Positions 44,043-52,387 of a stretch of 64,000 nt of DNA are shown here, piece by piece. A model generated the notes under the pieces. The model did not search any database and had not been told where the DNA came from. It saw nothing but the letters and a program-made list of their open reading frames with translations. The stretch is from NCBI RefSeq assembly GCF_018130825.1, contig NZ_JAFCJS010000002.1, positions 682,001 through 746,000 of the forward strand. Reading direction: 5' to 3'. A program made the translations under genes and the position numbers. Each line of letters opens with the position of its first letter. The first letter of the stretch is position 1. Source of the DNA: Bradyrhizobium liaoningense (GTDB lineage Bacteria > Pseudomonadota > Alphaproteobacteria > Rhizobiales > Xanthobacteraceae).

Positions 44043-44522
44043 CTAAAGCGGCAGCATCCGGTTCAAGAGGTCGAGCAGCGTGCGCTGCTCGGCCTCGCTC
44101 AGCGGAGCCAGCATCTTGCGATTATAGGGCTCCGTCAGCCTTGCCCCCTCGGCAATCAGCTTTGCGCCCTTTGGCGTGAGTATGAGCTCGACCGCACGGC
44201 GGTCGGCCTTGGAGCGGTTGCGCTTGATGAAGCCGGACGATTCGAGCTCGTTCAGGATCTTGATCAGGTTCGGCAGGCGCAGCCGCAGCAGGCTGGCGAG
44301 ACTGCTCGGCGGCACACCGGGATTGTCGCGGATCACGGCGAAGATCGCGTAGGTCGCGGGCGTCAGACCCAGGGCGGCGAACTCCTCGTAGAAGCCCTCG
44401 AAGAATTTCAGCTGCGCGAGGCGCAGCATGAAGCCGGGCGTGCGCTGAAGCGCATTCAGATCCAGCGATTTCTCCTGCTGCTCGGCAGATTTAGCTCCGG
44501 ATTTCGGGGTCTTCGGGCTCAT
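44043..44522 (-). CDS. MarR family transcriptional regulator
   Basis: A 159-residue winged-helix regulator. The ATG at 44522 has AGGGA upstream; 13 codons of longer frame lack a site. The core (LTPATYAIFAVIRDNPGVPPSSLASLL, RLPNLIKILNELESSGFIKRNRSKADRRAVELILTPKG) shows the recognition helix and wing. It is divergent from the binding protein-P450 operon, and the gap carries a near-perfect palindrome over the promoter, so it probably represses the operon and itself until an aromatic or phenolic ligand binds. Confidence 0.9.
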   Translation of the reverse strand: MSPKTPKSGAKSAEQQEKSLDLNALQRTPGFMLRLAQLKFFEGFYEEFAALGLTPATYAIFAVIRDNPGVPPSSLASLLRLRLPNLIKILNELESSGFIKRNRSKADRRAVELILTPKGAKLIAEGARLTEPYNRKMLAPLSEAEQRTLLDLLNRMLPL

Positions 44523-44548
44523 GATTTGCAATCCCTGGGCGGGCCGAA

Positions 44549-44585
44549 TTGACACTCTCAAAAATAGCTATAAAATATAACTATT
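44549..44585 (+). promoter_or_regulatory. Promoter and MarR operator of the binding protein-P450 operon
   Basis: TTGACA at 44549-44554 and TAAAAT at 44571-44576 (spacer 16) form a sigma-70 promoter. AATAGCTATA (44563-44572), a 3-base centre, and TATAACTATT (44576-44585) make a 23-base palindrome with one mismatch that covers the -10 element, the classic position for a MarR repressor. Confidence 0.7.
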
Positions 44586-44624
44586 ATTCAGCGGCACCAA
44601 GACCGCCCATGGGAGAGGGACACA

Positions 44625-45833
44625 ATGAACAGCAAATTCCTGCACAAATTGTGCATGTTGGCCGCAATGCTGACCGCGGCGCCGGCGTTCGCCCAGGACG
44701 CGGTGAAGATCGGCATCCTCAACGACCAATCCGGTCCGTTCGCGAGCTATCAGGGCATCGGCTCGGTCGTCGCCGCCAAGATGGCGGTCGAGGATTACGG
44801 CGGGAAGGCCGCCGGCAAGCCGGTCGAGGTCGTCGCGGCCGACCATCAGAACAAGACCGATATCGGGATCGGCATCGCCCGGCGCTGGTACGAGAACGAG
44901 AGCGTCGATGCGATCTTCGACATCCCGAACTCGTCGATCGCGCTCGCAGTGGCCGGCATGAGCGCCGAGAAGAACAAGGTGTTCGTCGGATCGGGCGCCG
45001 GCACGGTGCTGTTGACCGGCGAGAAGTGCACGCCGAACACGGTGCACTGGACCTACGACACCTATGCCTATGGCCGCGGTCTCGGCAAGGCGATCGTGCA
45101 GCAGGGCGGCAAGAAGTGGTTCTTCATCACCGCCGACTACGCCTTCGGTCATGATCTGGAGAAGCAGGCCGCGGAAGCCGTGAAAGCGTCCGGCGGCGAG
45201 GTGCTCGGCAGCGTGCGGCATCCGCTGGGAACGGCCGACTACGCCTCCTTCCTTCTCCAGGCCCAGGCATCGGGCGCGAATGTCGTCGGCTTCGCCAATG
45301 CCGGTGACGACACCATCACCTCGATGAAGCAGGCCGCCGAGTTCGGCCTGACCCGGGACCACAAGCTGGTCGGATTGATCCTTGGCATGAACGGCCTTCC
45401 CGCGCTGGGCCTGAAATTTGCGCAAGGCGCGCAGATCATGAATCCGTTCTACTGGGATCTCAACGACGGCACGCGGGCGTTCGCCAAACGCTTCGCCGAG
45501 CGCATTCCCTCGAAGGCCTATCCGAACGACATGCAGGCCGGCGTCTATGCCTCGGTCATCCACTACCTCAAGGCGGTCGACAAGATCGGCAGCGCCAAGG
45601 ACGGCAAGGCCGTCGTCGCCGCGATGAAGGAGATGCCGACCGACGATCCGCTGTTCGGCAAGGGCTATATCCGCAAGGACGGGCGCAAGATCCACCCGCT
45701 CTACCTGCTCCAGGTCAAGGCACCGGAGGAATCGAAGTCAGCCTGGGATCTGCTGAAGGTCGTCGCCACCATCAAGGGCGAGGACGCATTCCGCGCCGAG
45801 AACGAAGGCCAGTGCCCGCTTAGCAAGCAATAG
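44625..45833 (+). CDS. ABC transporter substrate-binding protein
   Basis: A 402-residue periplasmic receptor, LivJ/Peripla_BP_6 type. The signal peptide KFLHKLCMLAAMLTAAPAFA is cut near residue 23; mature protein opens AVKIGILNDQSGPFASYQG. The block KIGILNDQSGP, NSSIALAVAGM and KKWFFITADYAFGHDLE is typical of receptors for aromatic acids and similar compounds. GAGAGGGA lies eight bases upstream. A cytochrome P450 follows after 16 bases, with no permease or ATPase, so the transporter proteins would have to be encoded elsewhere. Confidence 0.9.
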   Translation: MNSKFLHKLCMLAAMLTAAPAFAQDAVKIGILNDQSGPFASYQGIGSVVAAKMAVEDYGGKAAGKPVEVVAADHQNKTDIGIGIARRWYENESVDAIFDIPNSSIALAVAGMSAEKNKVFVGSGAGTVLLTGEKCTPNTVHWTYDTYAYGRGLGKAIVQQGGKKWFFITADYAFGHDLEKQAAEAVKASGGEVLGSVRHPLGTADYASFLLQAQASGANVVGFANAGDDTITSMKQAAEFGLTRDHKLVGLILGMNGLPALGLKFAQGAQIMNPFYWDLNDGTRAFAKRFAERIPSKAYPNDMQAGVYASVIHYLKAVDKIGSAKDGKAVVAAMKEMPTDDPLFGKGYIRKDGRKIHPLYLLQVKAPEESKSAWDLLKVVATIKGEDAFRAENEGQCPLSKQ

Positions 45834-45849
45834 CAGCGGGAAGCTGACC

Positions 45850-47028
45850 ATGAGCGGCATTGCCTCCAGTCCGGTCGACCCGTTTGCACCCGACTTCCTG
45901 ATGGACCCCTATCCCGCCTATCAGGCGCTGCGCGCGCTCGGGCCTGCGTTCGAATTGGAGCGTTACGGCGTGTGGGCGATGGCCGGTTATGCCGAGGTCG
46001 AGCCGGCGCTGAAGGACTGGAAGACCTTCATCAGCGGCGAAGGCGTCGGACTCCACGGCATGAATCCGGCGCTGCCAAAACCGCTGACGCTCCAGATCGA
46101 TCCGCCCGACCACGACAAGGGCCGACGCGTCCTCGGCCGCACGCTGTCGCCGGGCGTCGCAAGGAAGCTGCGCGAGACGTTCCAGCGGGAGGCCGAGAAG
46201 AAGGTCACGGAGCTGATCGACAAGGGCACGTTCGATGCCGTGACGGATCTTGCGGAGGCCTTTCCGATGAAGGTGTTTCCGGACGCGATCGGCATCCGGC
46301 CCGACGGCCGCGAGAAGCTCCTGGCCTGGAGCACGTTCGTGTTCAACAGCTTCGGTCCCGAGAACGAGATAGCCGCGGCTTCACGGACGGAAGGACTCGC
46401 GGCGCAGAGCTGGATCATGGAATGCTGCGCCCGGGATGCGCTGCGGCCCGACAGCCTCGGCATGATGATCTACCAGGCGGCCGACGAAGGCGAGATCACC
46501 GAGCACGAAGCAACGCATCTGGTGCGGCCGTTCCTCACAGCCGGGATCGACACCACCGTCAACGGCATCGGCAACACCCTGCTCGCGCTCGCCACGCATC
46601 CGGACGAATACCGCAAGCTGCATCACAAGCCGGAGCTGGCGCGCAACGCGTTCGAGGAAGGCCTGCGCTACGATTCACCGGTGCAGACGTTCTTTCGCAC
46701 CACCTCACGCGAGGTCGAGATCGCAGGCGGCGTGATTCCCGCCCACCGCAAGGTGCTGCTGTTCATGGCCTCGGCCAACCGCGATCCTGCGCGGTGGGAT
46801 GGGCCCGATCGCTTCGACGTCGAGCGGGTTGCGACCGGGCATGTCGGCTTCGGCGCCGGCATCCACGCCTGCGTCGGCCAGATGATCGCGCGTCTGGAAG
46901 GCGAATTGATCTTCGGCGAGCTCGCACGGCGCGTGAAGACGATCGAGCTCGCGGGCGAGCCGAAGCGCAGGCTCAACAATTCGCTGCGCGGGCTCGAGAG
47001 CATGCCGGTGCGTGTGACCGCCGCCTAG
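45850..47028 (+). CDS. Cytochrome P450
   Basis: A 392-residue soluble bacterial P450. The I-helix motif is AGIDTTVNGIGN, the ExxR motif lies in EEGLRYDSP, and the haem loop is FGAGIHACVG (Cys about 342). Bacterial class I P450s of this size hydroxylate or demethylate small aromatics, terpenes or fatty acids with ferredoxin. It is co-transcribed with the upstream receptor, and the MarR operator probably controls both. Ferredoxin and reductase genes are not nearby. The N-terminus has VDPFAPDFLMDPYPAYQALRALGP, typical of CYP199-like families that take para-substituted benzoates, but I cannot place it firmly. Confidence 0.92.
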   Translation: MSGIASSPVDPFAPDFLMDPYPAYQALRALGPAFELERYGVWAMAGYAEVEPALKDWKTFISGEGVGLHGMNPALPKPLTLQIDPPDHDKGRRVLGRTLSPGVARKLRETFQREAEKKVTELIDKGTFDAVTDLAEAFPMKVFPDAIGIRPDGREKLLAWSTFVFNSFGPENEIAAASRTEGLAAQSWIMECCARDALRPDSLGMMIYQAADEGEITEHEATHLVRPFLTAGIDTTVNGIGNTLLALATHPDEYRKLHHKPELARNAFEEGLRYDSPVQTFFRTTSREVEIAGGVIPAHRKVLLFMASANRDPARWDGPDRFDVERVATGHVGFGAGIHACVGQMIARLEGELIFGELARRVKTIELAGEPKRRLNNSLRGLESMPVRVTAA

Positions 47029-47062
47029 GCTGCGTCACACGATCCGGGCATGAGCGTCGCGC

Positions 47063-47779
47063 TCAGTTCCTGGCCGGAGCCGTTGCCGCCGCGGCGCGCG
47101 CGGACCGCGGCGCGCCGGGTTCGGCGACGGGAGCCGGGGCGCGCGAGCGCATGATCGCGGCGTCGATCTCGGCGATGACGCGGCGCTGGATCGCCTCGTT
47201 CTTGTCGATCGAGATATGGCCGACGCCGGTGCCGCGCACGTCGACATTGTCGAGCTTGCCGCGCAGGCCCGCCGCAGCCCGCACCGGCTCGCCGGGGCCG
47301 TCGCCGATATAGATGTTGATGTAGCGCTCGGCGCCAGTCGAGAGCTTGGTCTTGAACACGGAATCGAGGCCGATCGCGAGCTTCACGGGCACGCCGAGCT
47401 GGTTGAGCTTGGCGATCATGTCCGGCAGCGCGGTCGCGCCGGAGGAATGGCCGACCAGGATGATGGTCTTGATGCGGCCGGCCCTGTAGGCGGTCGCGGC
47501 TTCATCGGCGAGCGAGGACCAGGAGACGAAGTTCGCGACGGTCACCGGGATGCCCTGCGCCTGGAGGCGGGAGCCGATCGTGTCGAGCCCGAGCGAGAAG
47601 ATGTTGAGCACGCCGCGGAGCAGGTAGACATGCGTGGTCGCGACCTGGGCCTGGCTCGGCGCCGCCCTCGCGGTGGTCGGGCTGATGGCAACAACTGACA
47701 GCAGAAGCAGGCAAATCGCCCACACACGGAGGGCGGGCAATTGGCTGGCGCCGGCGGTGTGACGGCCGTTCGGTCTCAT
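47063..47779 (-). CDS. Exported lipase-like GHSSG protein
   Basis: A 238-residue protein. The start at ATG 47779 has AGGGA upstream and begins a signal peptide (WAICLLLLSVVAISPTTARA). The core (VYLLRGVLNIFSLGLDTIGSRLQAQG, then IILVGHSSGATALPDMI) has the alpha/beta-hydrolase nucleophile elbow GHSSG; RYINIYIGDGPGEP recalls ERFINIFLSDS of the LysM-bearing relative at 41320, so the two are paralogs. It lacks the LysM domain. The substrate is unknown. It is convergent with the P450 gene. Confidence 0.8.
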   Translation of the reverse strand: MRPNGRHTAGASQLPALRVWAICLLLLSVVAISPTTARAAPSQAQVATTHVYLLRGVLNIFSLGLDTIGSRLQAQGIPVTVANFVSWSSLADEAATAYRAGRIKTIILVGHSSGATALPDMIAKLNQLGVPVKLAIGLDSVFKTKLSTGAERYINIYIGDGPGEPVRAAAGLRGKLDNVDVRGTGVGHISIDKNEAIQRRVIAEIDAAIMRSRAPAPVAEPGAPRSARAAAATAPARN

Positions 47780-48065
47780 CGATGTTTTCCCTGGGGACAA
47801 TACGCTTCGCGATTGGCCGGAATCGTAGCCACGGCCCGCTCGCAGACGCAACAAAGAGCCGCGTGAGCGACAATCTTAGCCGCAGCCCGTGGCGGTTGCG
47901 CAACACTTACCCGGAACCTGCCACCAAAGGGCCTGTTTTGAGACCATTTTTCTCCAGCCGATTGCGGCCGGGCAAGGGCATTCCTATCTCAGGGCTCCGC
48001 TGACCGCCCTTCCGGGCCGGTTCCAGCCCCCTCCCCAGCCTTTGCCCTTCAGCCTTACGGCCATC

Positions 48066-48985
<920 letters not shown>

Positions 48986-48989
<4 letters not shown>

Positions 48990-49747
48990 ACCACCGCGCC
49001 ATCCGCGCCATCTATCTGTTCGAAATGGCGCGCACCTGGCGCACGCTGCTGCAAAGCATCGTCTCGCCGGTGGTTTCGACCTCGCTCTATTTCGTGGTGT
49101 TCGGCGCCGCCATCGGCTCGCGCATCAGCCAGGTCGAGGGCGTCAGCTACGGCACCTTCATCGTGCCGGGCCTGATCATGCTCTCGGTGCTGACGCAGAG
49201 CATCGCCAACGCCTCCTTCGGCATCTACTTCCCGAAATTCACCGGCACGATCTACGAGATCCTGTCGGCGCCGATTTCATACTTCGAGATCGTGCTCGGC
49301 TATGTCGGCGCCGCCGCGACCAAGTCGATCATCCTCGGGCTCATCATCCTTGCCACCGCCGGCCTGTTCGTGCCGCTGCACATCCACCACCCGGTCTGGA
49401 TGCTGGCCTTCCTGGTGCTGACGGCGGTGACGTTCAGCCTGTTCGGCTTCATCATCGGCATCTGGGCCGACGGCTTCGAGAAGCTGCAGATGATCCCGAT
49501 GCTGGTGGTGACGCCGCTGACCTTCCTCGGCGGCAGCTTCTACTCCATCGACATGCTGCCGGCGGGATGGCGCACGGTCGCGCTGCTCAATCCGGTCGTC
49601 TATCTGATCTCCGGCTTCCGCTGGAGCTTCTACGAGATCGCCGACGTCAGCGTATCCGTCAGCATCGGCATGACGCTGGCGTTCCTGGTGATCTGCCTCG
49701 GCATCATCTGGTGGATTTTCCGCACGGGTTACCGGCTGAAGAACTAG
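48986..49747 (+). CDS. ABC-2 type exporter permease
   Basis: A 253-residue membrane protein with six helices. [38 protein letters not shown] and the late block [44 protein letters not shown] are ABC-2 family signatures (YadH/NodJ type). It overlaps the ATPase stop in ATGA, so the two are translated together. In NodJ the same layout exports lipo-chitooligosaccharide, but there are no nod genes here, and the YadH-like version is widespread. Confidence 0.92.
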
Positions 49748-49750
49748 CCG

Positions 49751-50077
49751 TCACCGGTAGCAATGAAAGCGGTGATAGCCATCGTAATACCCGTGGCAGC
49801 GGTGGCGATAGTGGCGATGGGGAATGCCGAACACGCCCTCCACCGCACCCACGGCGCCGCCGACACCGGCGCCGACCGCACCACCGACCACGCCTCCCAC
49901 GGGACCGGCGATCCGGTGACCTTCATAGGACCCTTCCTGGGCGCCGCGCACGATGCCTTGGGCATGACCAGCTCGAGGCAATGCGAGCAGTGCAAGCAGG
50001 ATGGCGGCGGTCGCGAACAGCAGGCGGACGGGGAAGCCGGCCGGCAGGGCGGCGGCGGTAACGCGGGCTTTGTTCAT
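49751..50077 (-). CDS. Small exported Gly-rich protein with His/Tyr-rich tail
   Basis: A 108-residue protein. ATG 50077 (MNKARVTAAALPAGF) begins a signal peptide (LLFATAAILLALLALPRAGHA); a glycine-rich hydrophobic segment follows (GPVGGVVGGAVGAGVGGAVGAVEG) that resembles a glycine-zipper membrane motif; and the tail is dense in His, Tyr, Arg and Cys (PHRHYRHRCHGYYDGYHRF). I do not recognise the family, though the glycine-zipper plus His-rich tail layout is common in alphaproteobacteria. It is convergent with the exporter permease. Confidence 0.7.
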   Translation of the reverse strand: MNKARVTAAALPAGFPVRLLFATAAILLALLALPRAGHAQGIVRGAQEGSYEGHRIAGPVGGVVGGAVGAGVGGAVGAVEGVFGIPHRHYRHRCHGYYDGYHRFHCYR

Positions 50078-50444
50078 CTTCAGTCCCAGGGAAGTACAGA
50101 GTAAACGGCGGCGAATGCCGCCGTTGGGCAGGCCATCATCAACGCACCGCGCGGCCAAATGGTTGCGCCTTTGTGACGAATTGTCGGCGATGTGAACGCA
50201 TGTCCGCTCGCGAAAATGTCAGCATCGCCGCTGGCCGCGCGGCACAAAGCGGCCTTGCTTACATCAGACATCACGTTAACGATGGACGGGCGGGCCGCTG
50301 GAACGGAAGCCGGATTGCGGGCATATTGCACGCCGGGGGACGGAGAGCCGCGGTGTTATTGTTTGGGCATGATCTTTTCGGAAAACCGCTACACACTTTT
50401 CCGGATCATGCTCTAGCGTGAACAGGCCGGAGGCCAGAACTCAA
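50078..50444. other. 367-base region without a gene
   Basis: Contains repeat R5 copy 2 (50355-50416) and the promoter of the L,D-transpeptidase gene. Elsewhere I see no coding frame or strong structural signal. Confidence 0.5.
50355..50416. repeat. Palindromic repeat R5, copy 2
   Basis: A second copy of the 62-base element at 30846-30907, differing at a few positions (for example GGGCATGATC for GAGCATGATC) but ending identically in GGATCATGCTCTAG. Here it precedes the transpeptidase gene and does not follow one. Confidence 0.88.
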
Positions 50445-51239
50445 ATGCGTTTCCAGATGCGTTCATTTTTTATCGCTTTCACCTCCCTGATGCTTTTGAG
50501 CGCGGGCACCGCGCAGGCCAAGGTCGAGATCACCGTCGACAAGGACAATCAGCAGATGACCGTCGCCGTCGATGGCGTCGCGCGCTACCGCTGGCCGGTG
50601 TCGACAGGCATCCCTTCGCGCGAGACGCCGGGCGGCGCCTTCCGCGCCTTCCGCATGGAAGAGGATCACTACTCCAAGGAATTCGACGATGCGCCGATGC
50701 CGCACGCGATCTTCTTCACCAAGGTCGGGCACGCCATCCACGGCACGGACTCGGTCGGCCGGCTCGGCTCGCCGGCGTCGCATGGCTGCGTGCGCCTGTC
50801 GCGGCAGAACGCATCGACCCTCTATGCGCTGGTGCAGCAGCAGGGCGTGCTCAACACCACGGTGACGCTGACCGGCTCGGCGCAGGTGGCGCTGGCCCGC
50901 AATCCGCGCGGCCGCACCAACACTGCGGTGGCCCGCGCCCAGCAGCCGGCAGAGGAGCAGTATGCGACCACGGGCGATCCAGTGAACCTGACGCCGCCGC
51001 AGCAACCTGCCCGTCGCTACATGCCGCAGGACGACAATTACATCTATCCGGCCGATGGCAGCGACACCGGCGCACGCTATCCGGCACCGCGTCCGATCAC
51101 GCGCCCCTATGGCACGCAGGCCTATCAGCAACTGCCGCAGCCAACCTACGACCAGGGCTATGGCCAGCAGGGCTACTATTATCAGCAGCAGCAGCCTCGC
51201 CAGTATTATCAGCCGCGCGGCTATTACTATCAGAACTGA
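50445..51239 (+). CDS. L,D-transpeptidase (YkuD)
   Basis: A 264-residue exported enzyme that forms 3-3 peptidoglycan cross-links or attaches lipoproteins. ATG 50445 has GGAGG nine bases upstream, while the GTG at 50418 does not. A signal peptide (FFIAFTSLMLLSAGTAQA) precedes the YkuD domain (about 20-140), with IHGT and the catalytic SHGCVRLSR (Cys about 118). The C-terminal half (about 150-264) is Gln/Tyr/Pro-rich and low-complexity, perhaps wall-spanning. Confidence 0.92.
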   Translation: MRFQMRSFFIAFTSLMLLSAGTAQAKVEITVDKDNQQMTVAVDGVARYRWPVSTGIPSRETPGGAFRAFRMEEDHYSKEFDDAPMPHAIFFTKVGHAIHGTDSVGRLGSPASHGCVRLSRQNASTLYALVQQQGVLNTTVTLTGSAQVALARNPRGRTNTAVARAQQPAEEQYATTGDPVNLTPPQQPARRYMPQDDNYIYPADGSDTGARYPAPRPITRPYGTQAYQQLPQPTYDQGYGQQGYYYQQQQPRQYYQPRGYYYQN

Positions 51240-51277
51240 CGCGGCCGCCACCGAGCGCCCTTAACAGTCGAGGCACC

Positions 51278-52276
51278 ATGCCGTCACGTGCCACGACCAT
51301 CCTGACCGTGCTCTCGGTTCTCGCCGCGGGACAAGCCATTGCTGGAAAAGCCATGGCCTTCGATATCGAGGCGCATCGCGGCGGGCGGGCGGTGCTGCCG
51401 GAGAACACCCTGCCCGCCTTTGCCAACGCGCTGTCGATGGGCGTGGACACGCTGGAGCTCGACGTCGGCGTGACCGCCGATGGCGAGGTCATCATCTCGC
51501 ATGAACGCGGGCTCAATCCCGATCTCGCACGGGATGCGAGCGGCGCCTATGTGGCCGCGCCCGGCACGCCCTTTGTCAAGCTACGGCTCGAAGACCTCAG
51601 GGCCTATGACGTCGGCCAGATCCGCCCCGACAGTGCCTATGCCAGGCAATTCCCCGAGCAGCGCGCGTTGCCGGGGACGCGCATCCCCACGCTGGGGCAG
51701 CTGTTCGCGCTGGTGCGCAAGTCCGGCAACGCCAATGTGCGCTTCAACATCGAGACCAAGATCGATCCGAACCATCCGGATGAATCCCTCGATCCGCAAG
51801 GTTTCGTCACCAGGCTGCTCGGACTGATCGAGGCCGAAAAATTCTCCGATCGCGTCATGATCCAGTCGTTCGACTGGAGGACCCTGCAGCTCGTGCAGCG
51901 GCAGGCGCCGACGATTCCAACCGTGTACCTGACGCTCCAGCGCGGCTCGGCTCCGACGGTGGCGCTCGACAAGGCCACCGGCTGGACCGCGGGTTTCAGC
52001 CCGGCCGATCACGGCGGCTCGCTGCCGCGAACCATCAAGGCTGCGGGCGGCGCGATCTGGTCACCCTATTTCGGCGACGTGACCCCGGCGCTGGTCACCG
52101 AAGCCCACGCGCTCGGATTGCGCGTGGTGGTCTGGACGGTCAACAAGCGCGAAGATATGGCGCGGATGATCGAGACCGGCGTCGACGGGATCATCTCGGA
52201 CAATCCGGTCCTGTTGCGGCAGGTCGCCGGCGAGAAGGGAATTGCGCTGCCGGCGGGGACGCCGGTGGAGCCGTAA
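51278..52276 (+). CDS. Glycerophosphodiester phosphodiesterase
   Basis: A 332-residue exported enzyme hydrolysing glycerophosphodiesters to glycerol-3-phosphate and an alcohol. Signal peptide LSVLAAGQAIAGKAMA, then the motif EAHRGGRAVLPENTLPAFANAL (His, Arg and Glu of the TIM-barrel active site) and ELDVGVTADGEVIISHERGLNPD with its metal ligands. GAGG lies five bases before the ATG. It follows the transpeptidase by 38 bases, perhaps in an operon. Length and domain are normal for the family. Confidence 0.92.
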   Translation: MPSRATTILTVLSVLAAGQAIAGKAMAFDIEAHRGGRAVLPENTLPAFANALSMGVDTLELDVGVTADGEVIISHERGLNPDLARDASGAYVAAPGTPFVKLRLEDLRAYDVGQIRPDSAYARQFPEQRALPGTRIPTLGQLFALVRKSGNANVRFNIETKIDPNHPDESLDPQGFVTRLLGLIEAEKFSDRVMIQSFDWRTLQLVQRQAPTIPTVYLTLQRGSAPTVALDKATGWTAGFSPADHGGSLPRTIKAAGGAIWSPYFGDVTPALVTEAHALGLRVVVWTVNKREDMARMIETGVDGIISDNPVLLRQVAGEKGIALPAGTPVEP

Positions 52277-52290
52277 GCCTCGGCCTGTCC

Positions 52291-52381
52291 TCGTAGCCCG
52301 GATGGAGCGCAGCGCAATCCGGGATCAGTGTCGCCGCGCAAGAACGGCCCCGGATTGCGCTTCGCTCCATCCGGGCTACGA
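52291..52381. repeat. Palindromic repeat R6
   Basis: Arms of 33 bases at 52291-52323 and 52349-52381 (core GTAGCCCGGATGGAGCGC) are near-perfect inverted copies with a 25-base centre. It lies between convergent genes and could act as a terminator. Confidence 0.85.
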
Positions 52382-52387
52382 AGCGGC

